DNA of 64,000 bases, from assembly GCA_900470445.1 (NCBI GenBank), contig UCAU01000010.1:31987-95986 (forward strand), written 5' to 3'. Source of the DNA: Hyphomicrobiales bacterium. GTDB lineage: Bacteria > Pseudomonadota > Alphaproteobacteria > Rhizobiales > Devosiaceae. Positions 1 to 7,770 of the stretch are shown piece by piece (the stretch's first letter is position 1; each line of letters starts with the position of its first letter). A program made the position numbers and the translations under genes. A model generated the notes under the pieces. It saw only the letters and a program-made list of their open reading frames with translations. It did no database searches and was not told where the DNA came from.

Positions 1-1
1 T

Positions 2-55
2 GACGAGCTTGCCGGGGTCGCCGACTTTGCCATGAAGGCGCTCTCAGCCATGTAA
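2..55 (+). CDS. C-terminal end of a truncated upstream gene
   Basis: An open frame enters from the left edge and ends at a TAA at 53-55, encoding a tail that reads DELAGVADFAMKALSAM. Only 17 residues are visible, so the family cannot be named. It could be the last part of a gene in the same direction as the SDR gene downstream. About 95 bases containing a palindrome separate the two, which argues that the SDR has its own promoter. An accidental open frame is also possible because the stretch is short. Confidence 0.35.
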   Translation, partial: DELAGVADFAMKALSAM

Positions 56-92
56 CCGCTGTCCAATCCAGCCTCATCCATAAGCCTGCTTA

Positions 93-116
93 ATTCTGGA
101 CTGATAAGTCCAGAAT
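93..116. promoter_or_regulatory. Perfect 10-bp inverted repeat, likely operator of the SDR gene
   Basis: Two perfect 10-base arms (ATTCTGGACT and AGTCCAGAAT) flank a 4-base spacer GATA. The element ends 33 bases before the SDR start codon at 150, so it overlaps the expected promoter or 5' leader. A dimeric repressor site is the simplest reading; a transcript hairpin is the alternative. No regulator gene is adjacent inside the window. Confidence 0.55.
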
Positions 117-149
117 ATGGGCTTTCTCTGCCTGACGAAAGGAAACAAA

Positions 150-890
150 ATGTCGGCAACTCTCCCTCTCCTAGACAAGCGCGCCATCGTTACCGGAGGC
201 TCGCGCGGCATCGGTGCCGCCATCGTCCGCAAACTGGCCGAGCAAGGTGCCCAGGTGGCCTTTACCTATTCGGCAAGTCCCGAAGCCGCGCAGAGCCTGG
301 TCGCCGACATCACCGCTAGCGGCGGGAAGGCCTTCGCCCTTCAGGCAGACAGCGCCGATCCGGCAGACCTGCAGGCCACGATTCGCCAGGCAGTCGATTT
401 GCTGGGTGGGCTGGATATTCTGGTCAATAATGCCGGCACTCTGGTGCATGCGCTGATCGAGGATTTCAGCCAGGCTGACTTCGACCGGACAATGGCGATC
501 AATGTGCGCGCGCCCTTCTTCGCGATGCAGGAAGCAGGGCGGCACATGCGGTCCGGTGGGCGCATCATCAACGTATCCAGCAATGTCGCGGTGAGCGCTT
601 CGGTGCCCGGCGCCAGCGTCTATGGTCTGTCCAAGTCAGCACTCACCGCGATGACACGCTCGCTTGCCCATGAGTTTGCGCCAAGGGGCATCACCGTCAA
701 CGCCATCCAGCCAGGCCCGACCATTACGGATATGACCTCGGGCAAGGAGGACTTCATCATTGGCATGGTGCCAGCTGGTCGCATGGCAAATGCCGCGGAA
801 CCTGCGTCACTTGTGGCCTACCTAGCCGGACCGGACGCCGGGTTTATCAACGGCGCGGCAGTGACCATCGATGGCGCAATGACCGCATAG
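150..890 (+). CDS. SDR family NAD(P)-dependent oxidoreductase
   Basis: A classical short-chain dehydrogenase/reductase of 246 residues, expected to be cytosolic. The glycine-rich cofactor motif TGGSRGIG lies at residues 15-22, NNAG near 92-95, a catalytic Ser in the INVSS segment, and the YxxxK pair in SVYGLSK. The C-terminal NGAAVTIDG segment is typical of FabG-like enzymes. The ATG at 150 is preferred over an in-frame ATG at 117, because AAAGGA lies just upstream and the N-terminus then aligns with the family. The substrate is unknown. Downstream, a perfect stem (898-915) has no T tract. The gene appears monocistronic and is preceded by an operator-like palindrome. Confidence 0.9.
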   Translation: MSATLPLLDKRAIVTGGSRGIGAAIVRKLAEQGAQVAFTYSASPEAAQSLVADITASGGKAFALQADSADPADLQATIRQAVDLLGGLDILVNNAGTLVHALIEDFSQADFDRTMAINVRAPFFAMQEAGRHMRSGGRIINVSSNVAVSASVPGASVYGLSKSALTAMTRSLAHEFAPRGITVNAIQPGPTITDMTSGKEDFIIGMVPAGRMANAAEPASLVAYLAGPDAGFINGAAVTIDGAMTA

Positions 891-1028
891 CAATTGCTTG
901 GCTGCCTGCAGCCAAAAACAGCTTGTGGGCTCATACACTCAAGCGAGGGGTTGGCCTGCGTCCCTGCCACCCCTAAAACCCCGGCAGGTCGTCGCCTTTG
1001 ACGACTGAGGAACAGAAGGGTGACACAA

Positions 1029-1205
1029 ATGCAGGATGACAAACGCCACGTCGAGCAGGTTCGCTTGGCGGGGTGGATCGCGGGAGCTTCCGAGAAGGAC
1101 AAAAGCACCAATCCGCATCGCGGCAAAAAGAATGTAGACGAGGCGAACTGGGACGAAGCCTGGGAAAAGGGCTTCGCGGGCCAGGATTATGAAGTCTGGT
1201 CTTAG
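1029..1205 (+). CDS. Small Rmf/CrpP-like protein
   Basis: A 58-residue charged protein. It carries a pattern typical of ribosome modulation factor/CrpP-fold small proteins: a Gly/Ala-rich helix (GWIAGASEKD), an NP/H turn (NPHRGKK) and a WDEAWEKGF segment. Members of this fold bind ribosomes or act as small stress-linked factors; the assignment here is by pattern only. ATG 1029 is chosen over the GTG at 1020 because AGAAGG upstream has proper spacing only for the ATG. It is convergent with the aldo-keto reductase gene, with a strong GC hairpin between them. Confidence 0.6.
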   Translation: MQDDKRHVEQVRLAGWIAGASEKDKSTNPHRGKKNVDEANWDEAWEKGFAGQDYEVWS

Positions 1206-1228
1206 TTTCCCGGTCGCCGAACGTCGAA

Positions 1229-1250
1229 CGGCGGCGCCTGAGCGCCGCCG
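1229..1250. terminator. Hairpin between convergent genes
   Basis: CGGCGGCGC and GCGCCGCCG form a perfect 9-bp stem around a CTGA loop, located between the convergent stops at 1205 and 1258. No clear T tract follows on either strand, so intrinsic termination is plausible but not proven. Confidence 0.45.
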
Positions 1251-1257
1251 CGTCTAA

Positions 1258-2325
<1,068 letters not shown>

Positions 2326-2364
2326 TCACTTGACCTTTTGAGGCAAGCCGGATGGGATGTCGCC

Positions 2365-3246
2365 ATGAGTGATCTCGAATACATCCGCGATATCGCCCTT
2401 CGCCATGCGGGCCGACACAATCCAGAGCTGCCACGCGTGCAGGTTTATCGCATGGACAACCTGACCGCGGCCGCTGGCCTGATCTATGAACCGGTGGTTT
2501 GCCTTGTCCTGCAAGGCCGCAAGCGCACCTTCATCGGCGACACCGTTCTCGAATATGGTCCGGGCGAATATATCGTTGTCGCGGCTGAACTGGCGGCCAT
2601 GGGGCAGGTCTGTGAGGCGACGTCCGACGAGCCCTATCTGGCGCTCAACTTGCTGCTCGATCCGGCTGTCATATCCAGCCTGTTGCTGGATATGACGGGC
2701 CAGTCTGAACCGCGCATGAAATCGGGCTTTGGGGTCACGAAGGCCAATCCGGCAATGCTTGAAACCTGGCGCCGGTTTGCTGGCTTGCTGGATCGGCCCG
2801 AGGAGGTGCGGGTCATGGCTTCTCATCTGGAGCACGAATTGATTTTCCGCCTGCTGATGGGTCCCCAAGGTGGACTACTCCGCCAGATTGCTGGCGCAGA
2901 TTCCCGTCTCTCCCATATCCGGCGCGCCATGGGCTGGATCAAGGCGCACTACGCCGATGCGGTCAGCATAGATGCGATGGCGGCCGTGGCCGGCATGAGC
3001 GCTTCGGTTTTTCACCGTCGCTTCAAAGCAGTAACCGGCGTCACTCCACTGCAATATCAGAAACATATCCGCCTGCACGAAGCCCGCCGCCGGCTCATAA
3101 CCGAGCGAGCCGAGGCCGCCACTGTGGGCTATGCCGTGGGCTACGAGAGCGCCTCGCAATTCTCTCGCGAATACAAGCGCTTCTTCGGTGCGCCGCCGCG
3201 ACGCGATGCCAACGCAATGCAAACACTTGCCGAACCAGGACCTTGA
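2365..3246 (+). CDS. AraC family transcriptional regulator
   Basis: A 293-residue regulator with an N-terminal AraC_N (cupin-like) domain, about residues 20-160 (motif LQGRKRTFIGD). The C-terminal double helix-turn-helix of about 100 residues includes SVFHRRFKAVTGVTPLQYQK and SQFSREYKRFFG. It is transcribed away from the aldo-keto reductase gene across a 135-base gap, so it probably controls that gene and itself. ATG 2365 is chosen because GGATGGGA lies just upstream; an alternative TTG at 2338 would overlap the promoter region. The effector is unknown. Confidence 0.9.
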   Translation: MSDLEYIRDIALRHAGRHNPELPRVQVYRMDNLTAAAGLIYEPVVCLVLQGRKRTFIGDTVLEYGPGEYIVVAAELAAMGQVCEATSDEPYLALNLLLDPAVISSLLLDMTGQSEPRMKSGFGVTKANPAMLETWRRFAGLLDRPEEVRVMASHLEHELIFRLLMGPQGGLLRQIAGADSRLSHIRRAMGWIKAHYADAVSIDAMAAVAGMSASVFHRRFKAVTGVTPLQYQKHIRLHEARRRLITERAEAATVGYAVGYESASQFSREYKRFFGAPPRRDANAMQTLAEPGP

Positions 3247-3341
3247 CACCAGGTCCGCTCAGCGTCCCAACCCCAACTTTGATTTCCCAAAAGCGGAAGT
3301 TGGCTCGTCACCAAGACGACGTCTCAGATGGGCAGAAGCGG

Positions 3342-3836
3342 TTATACCGCATTGTCGAACAGGCTGATTGAGCTGACGTGGCCGGCCGTTCGCATGACTG
3401 TCTTCGAATGCGCGGTTGAAGCGTTCGATGACGTCCGCGTGTGATGTCGGTGGTCATTGTTCGCCGCCGGCAAAGGCGCCGCGCCGGGTGACTTGGCATA
3501 GGCCAGGGCCTCGACGACGCGGCCATCGCGGACCTGCAGCAGGTTGACACCGCGGACTGATCCGCCGTCACTAAAGTTGAGCCGCCAGCGGATGGTGGCG
3601 CGATCGCCCATCACGACTGTGTCCTCGATGTCGAACCGAAGCGAGCGGTTAGCGGCCAATTGCTGCCAGAACTCAAGATTGGCCGCGTAGCCTTCGTAGC
3701 GTTCTCCATCAGGGGCCGGCTGGATTGTCTCCATCACGCAGTCCTGCGCGACGAGGTCGACGAAAGCCGATGGGTCGTGTTCCTGAAAGGCGCGATTGAA
3801 CCGGTTGATGGTATCCAATGTGCCATGCGTCTTCAT
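3342..3836 (-). CDS. SnoaL-like / NTF2-fold protein
   Basis: A 164-residue protein with a nuclear-transport-factor-2 fold pattern: INRFNRAFQEHDPSAF at the start, then WQQLAANRSLRFDIED, RATIRWRL and a GVNLLQVRDGRVVEAL strand. Such proteins include polyketide cyclases and small isomerases, but most are uncharacterised. The last 40 residues (after about 125) are low in structure signals and may be an extension or a frame-shifted end. The start at 3836 has GGAG upstream. It is the last gene of a leftward cluster behind the RibD-like gene, 79 bases from it. Confidence 0.75.
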   Translation of the reverse strand: MKTHGTLDTINRFNRAFQEHDPSAFVDLVAQDCVMETIQPAPDGERYEGYAANLEFWQQLAANRSLRFDIEDTVVMGDRATIRWRLNFSDGGSVRGVNLLQVRDGRVVEALAYAKSPGAAPLPAANNDHRHHTRTSSNASTAHSKTVMRTAGHVSSISLFDNAV

Positions 3837-3915
3837 TGCAATCTCCTCACGATAGACAAAACTGTCTACAGAACGGCGGGTCGGCAATACCTTTGCCTTC
3901 TCGGTCCCCGTCACT

Positions 3916-4530
3916 TCATGCGGGCGCTTCGGCAAAGGACCCGGTTCGCAGCGCTCCAATGTAGCGATACGTATTGATGAGCACGCCCGAGGATGTGGCC
4001 TTGGTGCTGGTAAGCGAAAACTCGCGCGGGGCGGTATTGTCCGACAGGAAGCGCTTGCCCCTGCCGAGCAGGACCGGGAAGACAAGCAGCAGAATTTCGT
4101 CCACCAGCCCCGCCTGTAGCAGCACCGGTGTAAGCGTCGAGCTTCCCCAGACGATCAGGTCGGGACCCTCGCTCGCCTTGACGCTGCCAACGCCTTTGGC
4201 GATGTCCGCACCAAGGCCTTTTACCGGGCCCCATTCAAGACTGTCGGGCCTGTGGGTCGCGACGAATTTGGTGGCGGCATTCAGCTTGTCCGCCATCGGA
4301 TCTTTCAAGTTCGGCCAGTAGCGGGTGAAGATATCATAGGTGTGCCGGCCGAGCAGAAGGTCGAAACGGTCGCCTTGCGCGGCCTCTATGGCTTCGCCAA
4401 TGGCAGGATCGGAAAGCGGCACGGCCCATCCGCCATGTTCATAGTCGCCATCCCTATCTTCTTCCGGTCCGCCGAAACCCTGGATCACGCCATCCAGCGA
4501 AATGTGTTCGATGATCCTGATCTTTCGCAT
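3916..4530 (-). CDS. Dihydrofolate reductase family protein (RibD C-terminal domain)
   Basis: A 204-residue single-domain protein of the RibD_C/DHFR-like superfamily. The start MRKIRIIEHISLDGVIQG, the LLLGRHTYDIFTRYW segment, and the ILLLVFPVLLGRGKRFL core are typical of YyaP/YwjB-like proteins. These bind NADPH but their reactions are mostly unknown. The ribosome site AAAGGAG precedes the ATG. It sits in a leftward cluster downstream of the unknown 219-residue gene, 37 bases away, and may share the TetR-controlled promoter near 5.6 kb. Confidence 0.85.
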   Translation of the reverse strand: MRKIRIIEHISLDGVIQGFGGPEEDRDGDYEHGGWAVPLSDPAIGEAIEAAQGDRFDLLLGRHTYDIFTRYWPNLKDPMADKLNAATKFVATHRPDSLEWGPVKGLGADIAKGVGSVKASEGPDLIVWGSSTLTPVLLQAGLVDEILLLVFPVLLGRGKRFLSDNTAPREFSLTSTKATSSGVLINTYRYIGALRTGSFAEAPA

Positions 4531-4567
4531 GCGTCTTCTCCTTTCTTTGGTTCGTGTTCTGGTCGTC

Positions 4568-5227
4568 TCAACCGTCCAGCATGTGGTCGGCGACGCTGTA
4601 GCTGTGGCTCGCCTGGTAGGCGTTCCGGCCGCGATTCATATGCGTCAGATTGAATCTTCGAATGGCGCGCAGTGCGTCGGGGGCCGCGAGGAATTCGTTG
4701 ATCGAGGCGGAACCACGCACATTGATGCCGAAAATGTCTTCGCCACGTGGGAAGAAATGGCTGACGTCCCCCGGCGTCGTGACGCAGTTCTCGAGCAGGC
4801 CTTCATCCACCTGGCCCACGGGTGAATGGTCCGTGGTGAAATCCGAAAGGTGCACGATGAACCTTGCACGGATGCCCTCGCCATCCGCATAGATCGTGAA
4901 AAGCTCCATCCAGCTCGCGTTGACGCGGACGAGCGGCTTGTCGGAAGTCGATGGCAGGCAAGACACGGACCAGTACTGCCGCTCGGTCTTGCGGGGCATC
5001 GGGATGCAGTTTTGGCCGTAATGCCTGAGGATTTTCAGCACTGTTTGTGCCTGCGGGCGGGCAAGCAGCTTCTGGAAACGCGGCACATATTTGAACCGTA
5101 GTTCCATGGATTCCGAGCGCTCGCCGGCGTCTGGCAGGTTGCTCCCGCCTTCCATCCAGAGGTGCTGCTGCTCGACATTCAGGAACTGGCGCAGGCCAGT
5201 GGTGCTGGTGGAAGAAGACTTGCTCAT
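4568..5227 (-). CDS. Hypothetical protein, 219 aa
   Basis: I do not recognise the family. The protein starts MSKSSSTSTTG, has no signal peptide or membrane segment, and shows mixed alpha/beta composition with conserved-looking segments such as QYWSVSCLP, VRVNASWMELFTIY and DVSHFFPRGEDIFGINV. The ATG at 5227 has GGAG about ten bases upstream; the longer frame to 5272 would run over a 14-base palindrome. It follows the DUF1127 gene by 49 bases and precedes the RibD-like gene by 37, so it is probably co-transcribed with both. The function is unknown. Confidence 0.65.
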   Translation of the reverse strand: MSKSSSTSTTGLRQFLNVEQQHLWMEGGSNLPDAGERSESMELRFKYVPRFQKLLARPQAQTVLKILRHYGQNCIPMPRKTERQYWSVSCLPSTSDKPLVRVNASWMELFTIYADGEGIRARFIVHLSDFTTDHSPVGQVDEGLLENCVTTPGDVSHFFPRGEDIFGINVRGSASINEFLAAPDALRAIRRFNLTHMNRGRNAYQASHSYSVADHMLDG

Positions 5228-5252
5228 TTCAAGGTACTCCTGAAAACGGAAC

Positions 5253-5266
5253 CTTCGATATCGAAG
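5253..5266. promoter_or_regulatory. Perfect 14-bp palindrome before the 219-aa unknown gene
   Basis: CTTCGATATCGAAG is a perfect palindrome lying between the DUF1127 stop (5277) and the start of the next gene (5227). It may be an operator or a mRNA-processing hairpin; chance cannot be excluded. Confidence 0.35.
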
Positions 5267-5276
5267 ACGCATGGCG

Positions 5277-5522
5277 TCATCGGATATCCGGGCGCATATG
5301 CGGCTCTACCCATGGCAAGGCGCACCGCACCTCGACCGAACCGCAGATATCCCCGGGCTCAAAGCTCACATCCCTTAACTGTCGTTCGCTCAGCCGCGAC
5401 AGCCGAGCCAGTGCACGCCGCCGATCGTTCCAGTGTTTGACTGACGCAAGCGCCCGCAGGAGACAGTCGCGGAACCGGCTTGTGGCAGGACGTTCGGCTG
5501 CCAATTCATCAAGAGTTGCCAC
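5277..5522 (-). CDS. DUF1127 domain protein
   Basis: An 81-residue basic small protein containing the DUF1127 (YjiS-like) motif RRALARLSRLSERQLRDVSFEPGDI near residues 34-58 (core RLSERQLRDV). Alphaproteobacterial DUF1127 proteins include small arginine-rich factors linked to RNA or phosphate physiology, but most have no assigned role. The start is a GTG with AAGGGAG upstream. It is the first gene of the leftward cluster and faces the TetR gene across a 144-base region containing two operator-like repeats. Confidence 0.75.
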   Translation of the reverse strand: MATLDELAAERPATSRFRDCLLRALASVKHWNDRRRALARLSRLSERQLRDVSFEPGDICGSVEVRCALPWVEPHMRPDIR

Positions 5523-5588
5523 CTGGATCTCCCTTCTTGCACGCCAGGCTTATGTCTGAGCGGCCTTTCACCTATCAGCACCATAAAG

Positions 5589-5606
5589 AGACAGATCGGT
5601 CTGTCT
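5589..5606. promoter_or_regulatory. TetR-type operator-like inverted repeat 1
   Basis: AGACAGA and TCTGTCT arms flank TCGG: a perfect 7-bp inverted repeat in the intergenic region between the divergent DUF1127 and TetR genes. The AGACAG/CTGTCT core is shared with a second repeat 11 bases to the right. Confidence 0.6.
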
Positions 5607-5616
5607 GTTGTACTAT

Positions 5617-5630
5617 ACAGACCTGTCTGT
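5617..5630. promoter_or_regulatory. TetR-type operator-like inverted repeat 2
   Basis: ACAGAC and GTCTGT arms flank CT: a perfect 6-bp inverted repeat with the same core as the neighbouring repeat, 36 bases upstream of the TetR start. The tandem arrangement is typical of a TetR repressor controlling itself and a divergent operon. Confidence 0.6.
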
Positions 5631-5666
5631 TACGGTCAACCCGTGTAAATGAGAGGCGCCAAAACG

Positions 5667-6245
5667 ATGGATTTGCGGATTTCCGATAGGCCCTCGACGG
5701 TCAGTCCCGCCCGTCAGCGCCTGCTTGGGACCGCAACCCGGTTGTTTTACACCGAGGGCATCCATGCGGTCGGCATCGACCGCATCATCGCGGAGGCGGG
5801 TGTGGCCAAGGCCACCTTCTATAACCACTTTCCGTCCAAGGACGACCTCGTCCTGGCCTATATCGAAGATCAGAACCGGATTGGACGCGAAGCAGTGGCC
5901 GCGCTGCCAAAGCAACCGCCGCGTGACATGATCGCCGCCGTATTGGGACGGATCAGCGCGGCCGTGGTCGTGGGGGATTGGCGAGGATGTCCGTTCCTCA
6001 ACGCTGCGGCAGAGTACCCAGACCCGGACAGCAAGGTGCGGCGAGCCATCAATGCGAGGCGTTCCTGGTATCACGGCGTTCTGCGCGAACTGCTTGCAGC
6101 CGACGGAGATCCCACGCCGGAAGTCACCGCCTCGCTGCTCGTCGCGGTGTCGGACGGGCTACTGGAAAGCGCCTACCTTGATAACCCCAACCAGATCGCG
6201 ACCCTGATCCAGGAGGCGCTGGCAAGAATCCTGGTTCGACGTTAG
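5667..6245 (+). CDS. TetR/AcrR family transcriptional regulator
   Basis: A 192-residue regulator. The N-terminal DNA-binding domain covers about residues 10-60 and includes RLLGTATRLFYTEGIHAVG, IDRIIAEAGVAKATFYNHF and SKDDLVLAY. The ligand domain ends with LIQEALARIL. ATG 5667 is preferred to 5649 because GAGAGG lies ten bases upstream. It is divergent from the DUF1127/RibD-like/SnoaL cluster, and the two AGACAG repeats between them are its likely binding sites. The ligand is unknown. Confidence 0.92.
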   Translation: MDLRISDRPSTVSPARQRLLGTATRLFYTEGIHAVGIDRIIAEAGVAKATFYNHFPSKDDLVLAYIEDQNRIGREAVAALPKQPPRDMIAAVLGRISAAVVVGDWRGCPFLNAAAEYPDPDSKVRRAINARRSWYHGVLRELLAADGDPTPEVTASLLVAVSDGLLESAYLDNPNQIATLIQEALARILVRR

Positions 6246-6740
6246 TCACGACCCACGTGGACCTCCACATAAGTGGAGATGGCCTGCTTTCGCGAAGTCA
6301 GGGCGACCATCGGAACGATCAACCTGGGCGCACATCCGGCCGCCCAGACCAAAACTGGTACCCCCGCCCCGACTAGCCCAGCAAGTCGAGGCAAGGCTGC
6401 GTGGCAAAACCAGGTCTGTTCCAGCAAATTCATGCGCGTTTTCTGCATTGCGCATCTCAAAATTCGGCAATAGGCCCGTAATAGAGAAGCCGCCTGCAAC
6501 CTCTGTTGGCACCGTCTTGTCAGGTTCAACGAGCGTATCAAGTCGATTGACCGGCACATTGTAGACAACACCGCCAATATCGAGGGTGAGGGCGCTTGCT
6601 GGATCCTCAACGGTGTTGTGATCAATCCGTCGCGGGGTGTTTTGGGCCACCACGGGAGCGCACAGCGTGACTGTCGCAACAGCGAGTACTGCAGCCCCAT
6701 TTAAAAGCCACTGTGATGAGCATCTAAACGGGATACTCAT
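6246..6740 (-). CDS. Hypothetical exported protein, C-terminus doubtful
   Basis: The start MSIPFRCSSQWLLNGAAVLA and the following VATVTLCAPVVAQ look like a Sec signal peptide with a cleavage site near residue 34. A mature part follows with strand-like segments (LDIGGVVYNVPVNRLD). After about residue 108 the sequence becomes Gly/Arg/Cys-rich and unlike a folded domain, which suggests a frameshift near 6420. The gene abuts the TetR stop in convergent orientation. The family is not recognised. Confidence 0.4.
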   Translation of the reverse strand: MSIPFRCSSQWLLNGAAVLAVATVTLCAPVVAQNTPRRIDHNTVEDPASALTLDIGGVVYNVPVNRLDTLVEPDKTVPTEVAGGFSITGLLPNFEMRNAENAHEFAGTDLVLPRSLASTCWASRGGGTSFGLGGRMCAQVDRSDGRPDFAKAGHLHLCGGPRGS

Positions 6741-7131
6741 CACCTTACGCTTGAACCAGACGTCCGCCATCATGTGCATCGTTCGGTCCTGTTTCTCATA
6801 GCTCAATATCTCGGCGACGATGTTCCCATTAAGCGCCGTTAACACGGCTTTCAATTCGGTGAGAAGGGCCTGTTAGGCGATCGTTTCACAGGGAAAAGGT
6901 TCAACCTAGCGGCAGTTTTCGGGTCCTAGTAGTTACGGGCGTAGTCCCAAAAATGAGGGCAAAGGCAATGCCCCCCTCAAAGACGGAGATAGCCCAACCA
7001 TCTCCTTCGGGCCGAGGCAACGGAGCTGGCGCTGGCAAGTGAACAGCTGCTTTCTGGACAGCTCCTACATGGTCCGAACGCCAGACCACGCCTGAAGCGC
7101 GACCGACATCCCATCAGCAGCTTCCCAAAAC
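6741..7131. other. Gene-poor interval
   Basis: Between the exported hypothetical gene and the response regulator I see only a weak 62-codon frame (6901-7089, minus) with no ribosome site or family signature. No RNA gene or repeat was recognised. Confidence 0.5.
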
Positions 7132-7770
7132 CTAAATTACGCCGCGCCTTATTGCTTCCGCGACAGCCTGGACGCGATTCGCAGCGCCAAGTTTGGTGGT
7201 TATCTCCTGCACCTTGCGCTTCACGGTGATCTCGGTGAGGGCCAGCTCATTGGCGATATCGAGCGAGCGGCCGCCTTTGGCGAGGAGGCGCAGCATGCGA
7301 ACCTCCTGCGGGGTCAGGCCGCTTTCGCGCTGAATCTGCTGCGATGCCACCTTCTTGTACTCGTCCATCATGACCGAGATGAGCTCCTGCGACAGCATCG
7401 AGGTGCCACCATATACTTGGCGAATGGCGGCAGGCAGCGTTTCGTAGGAATTGGATTTGAGAAGGTATGCGTCGGCCTCAGCCTCCAAGGCACCGACGAG
7501 ATATTGGCGGTCCTCATAGGTCGACAGAATCATGCACCGGGGTGCTGACGGCCGTGCCTTTAAGGCTCGGACGAGCTGTATGCCATCCATGCCGCCGAGA
7601 CGAATGTCGACGGTCGCGACATCGGGCTTGAGCTTTTCAGCAAGCGTCAATGCGTCCTGCGCATTGCCGGCTTCACCGACGACTTCGATATCGGCCTCGT
7701 CTTCGAGCAGGCTCCTGACGCCCATACGGAAGATTTGATGGTCGTCAACGATCATGACGCGAATGCTCAT
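7132..7770 (-). CDS. NarL/FixJ-type response regulator
   Basis: A 212-residue two-component regulator. The receiver domain covers residues 1-120, with acidic residues D9/D10, phosphoacceptor D55 (VATVDIRLGG) and the conserved Lys in YLLKSN. A LuxR-type helix-turn-helix follows in about 145-208 (LTPQEVRMLRLLAKGG, then LALTEITVKRKVQEI). Its start overlaps the stop of the histidine kinase gene (ATGA), so the two are translationally coupled and form a cognate pair. Target genes cannot be read from sequence, but the importer/amidohydrolase operon upstream is a candidate. Confidence 0.93.
   Translation of the reverse strand: MSIRVMIVDDHQIFRMGVRSLLEDEADIEVVGEAGNAQDALTLAEKLKPDVATVDIRLGGMDGIQLVRALKARPSAPRCMILSTYEDRQYLVGALEAEADAYLLKSNSYETLPAAIRQVYGGTSMLSQELISVMMDEYKKVASQQIQRESGLTPQEVRMLRLLAKGGRSLDIANELALTEITVKRKVQEITTKLGAANRVQAVAEAIRRGVI

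Noticed and set aside
898..915. Perfect TTGGCTG/CAGCCAA stem after the SDR gene as a terminator
   Set aside because: On the plus strand it is followed by A rather than T residues, so it does not meet the intrinsic terminator pattern.
6901..7089. 62-codon leftward frame before the response regulator gene
   Set aside because: Proline-rich random-looking composition with no ribosome site.
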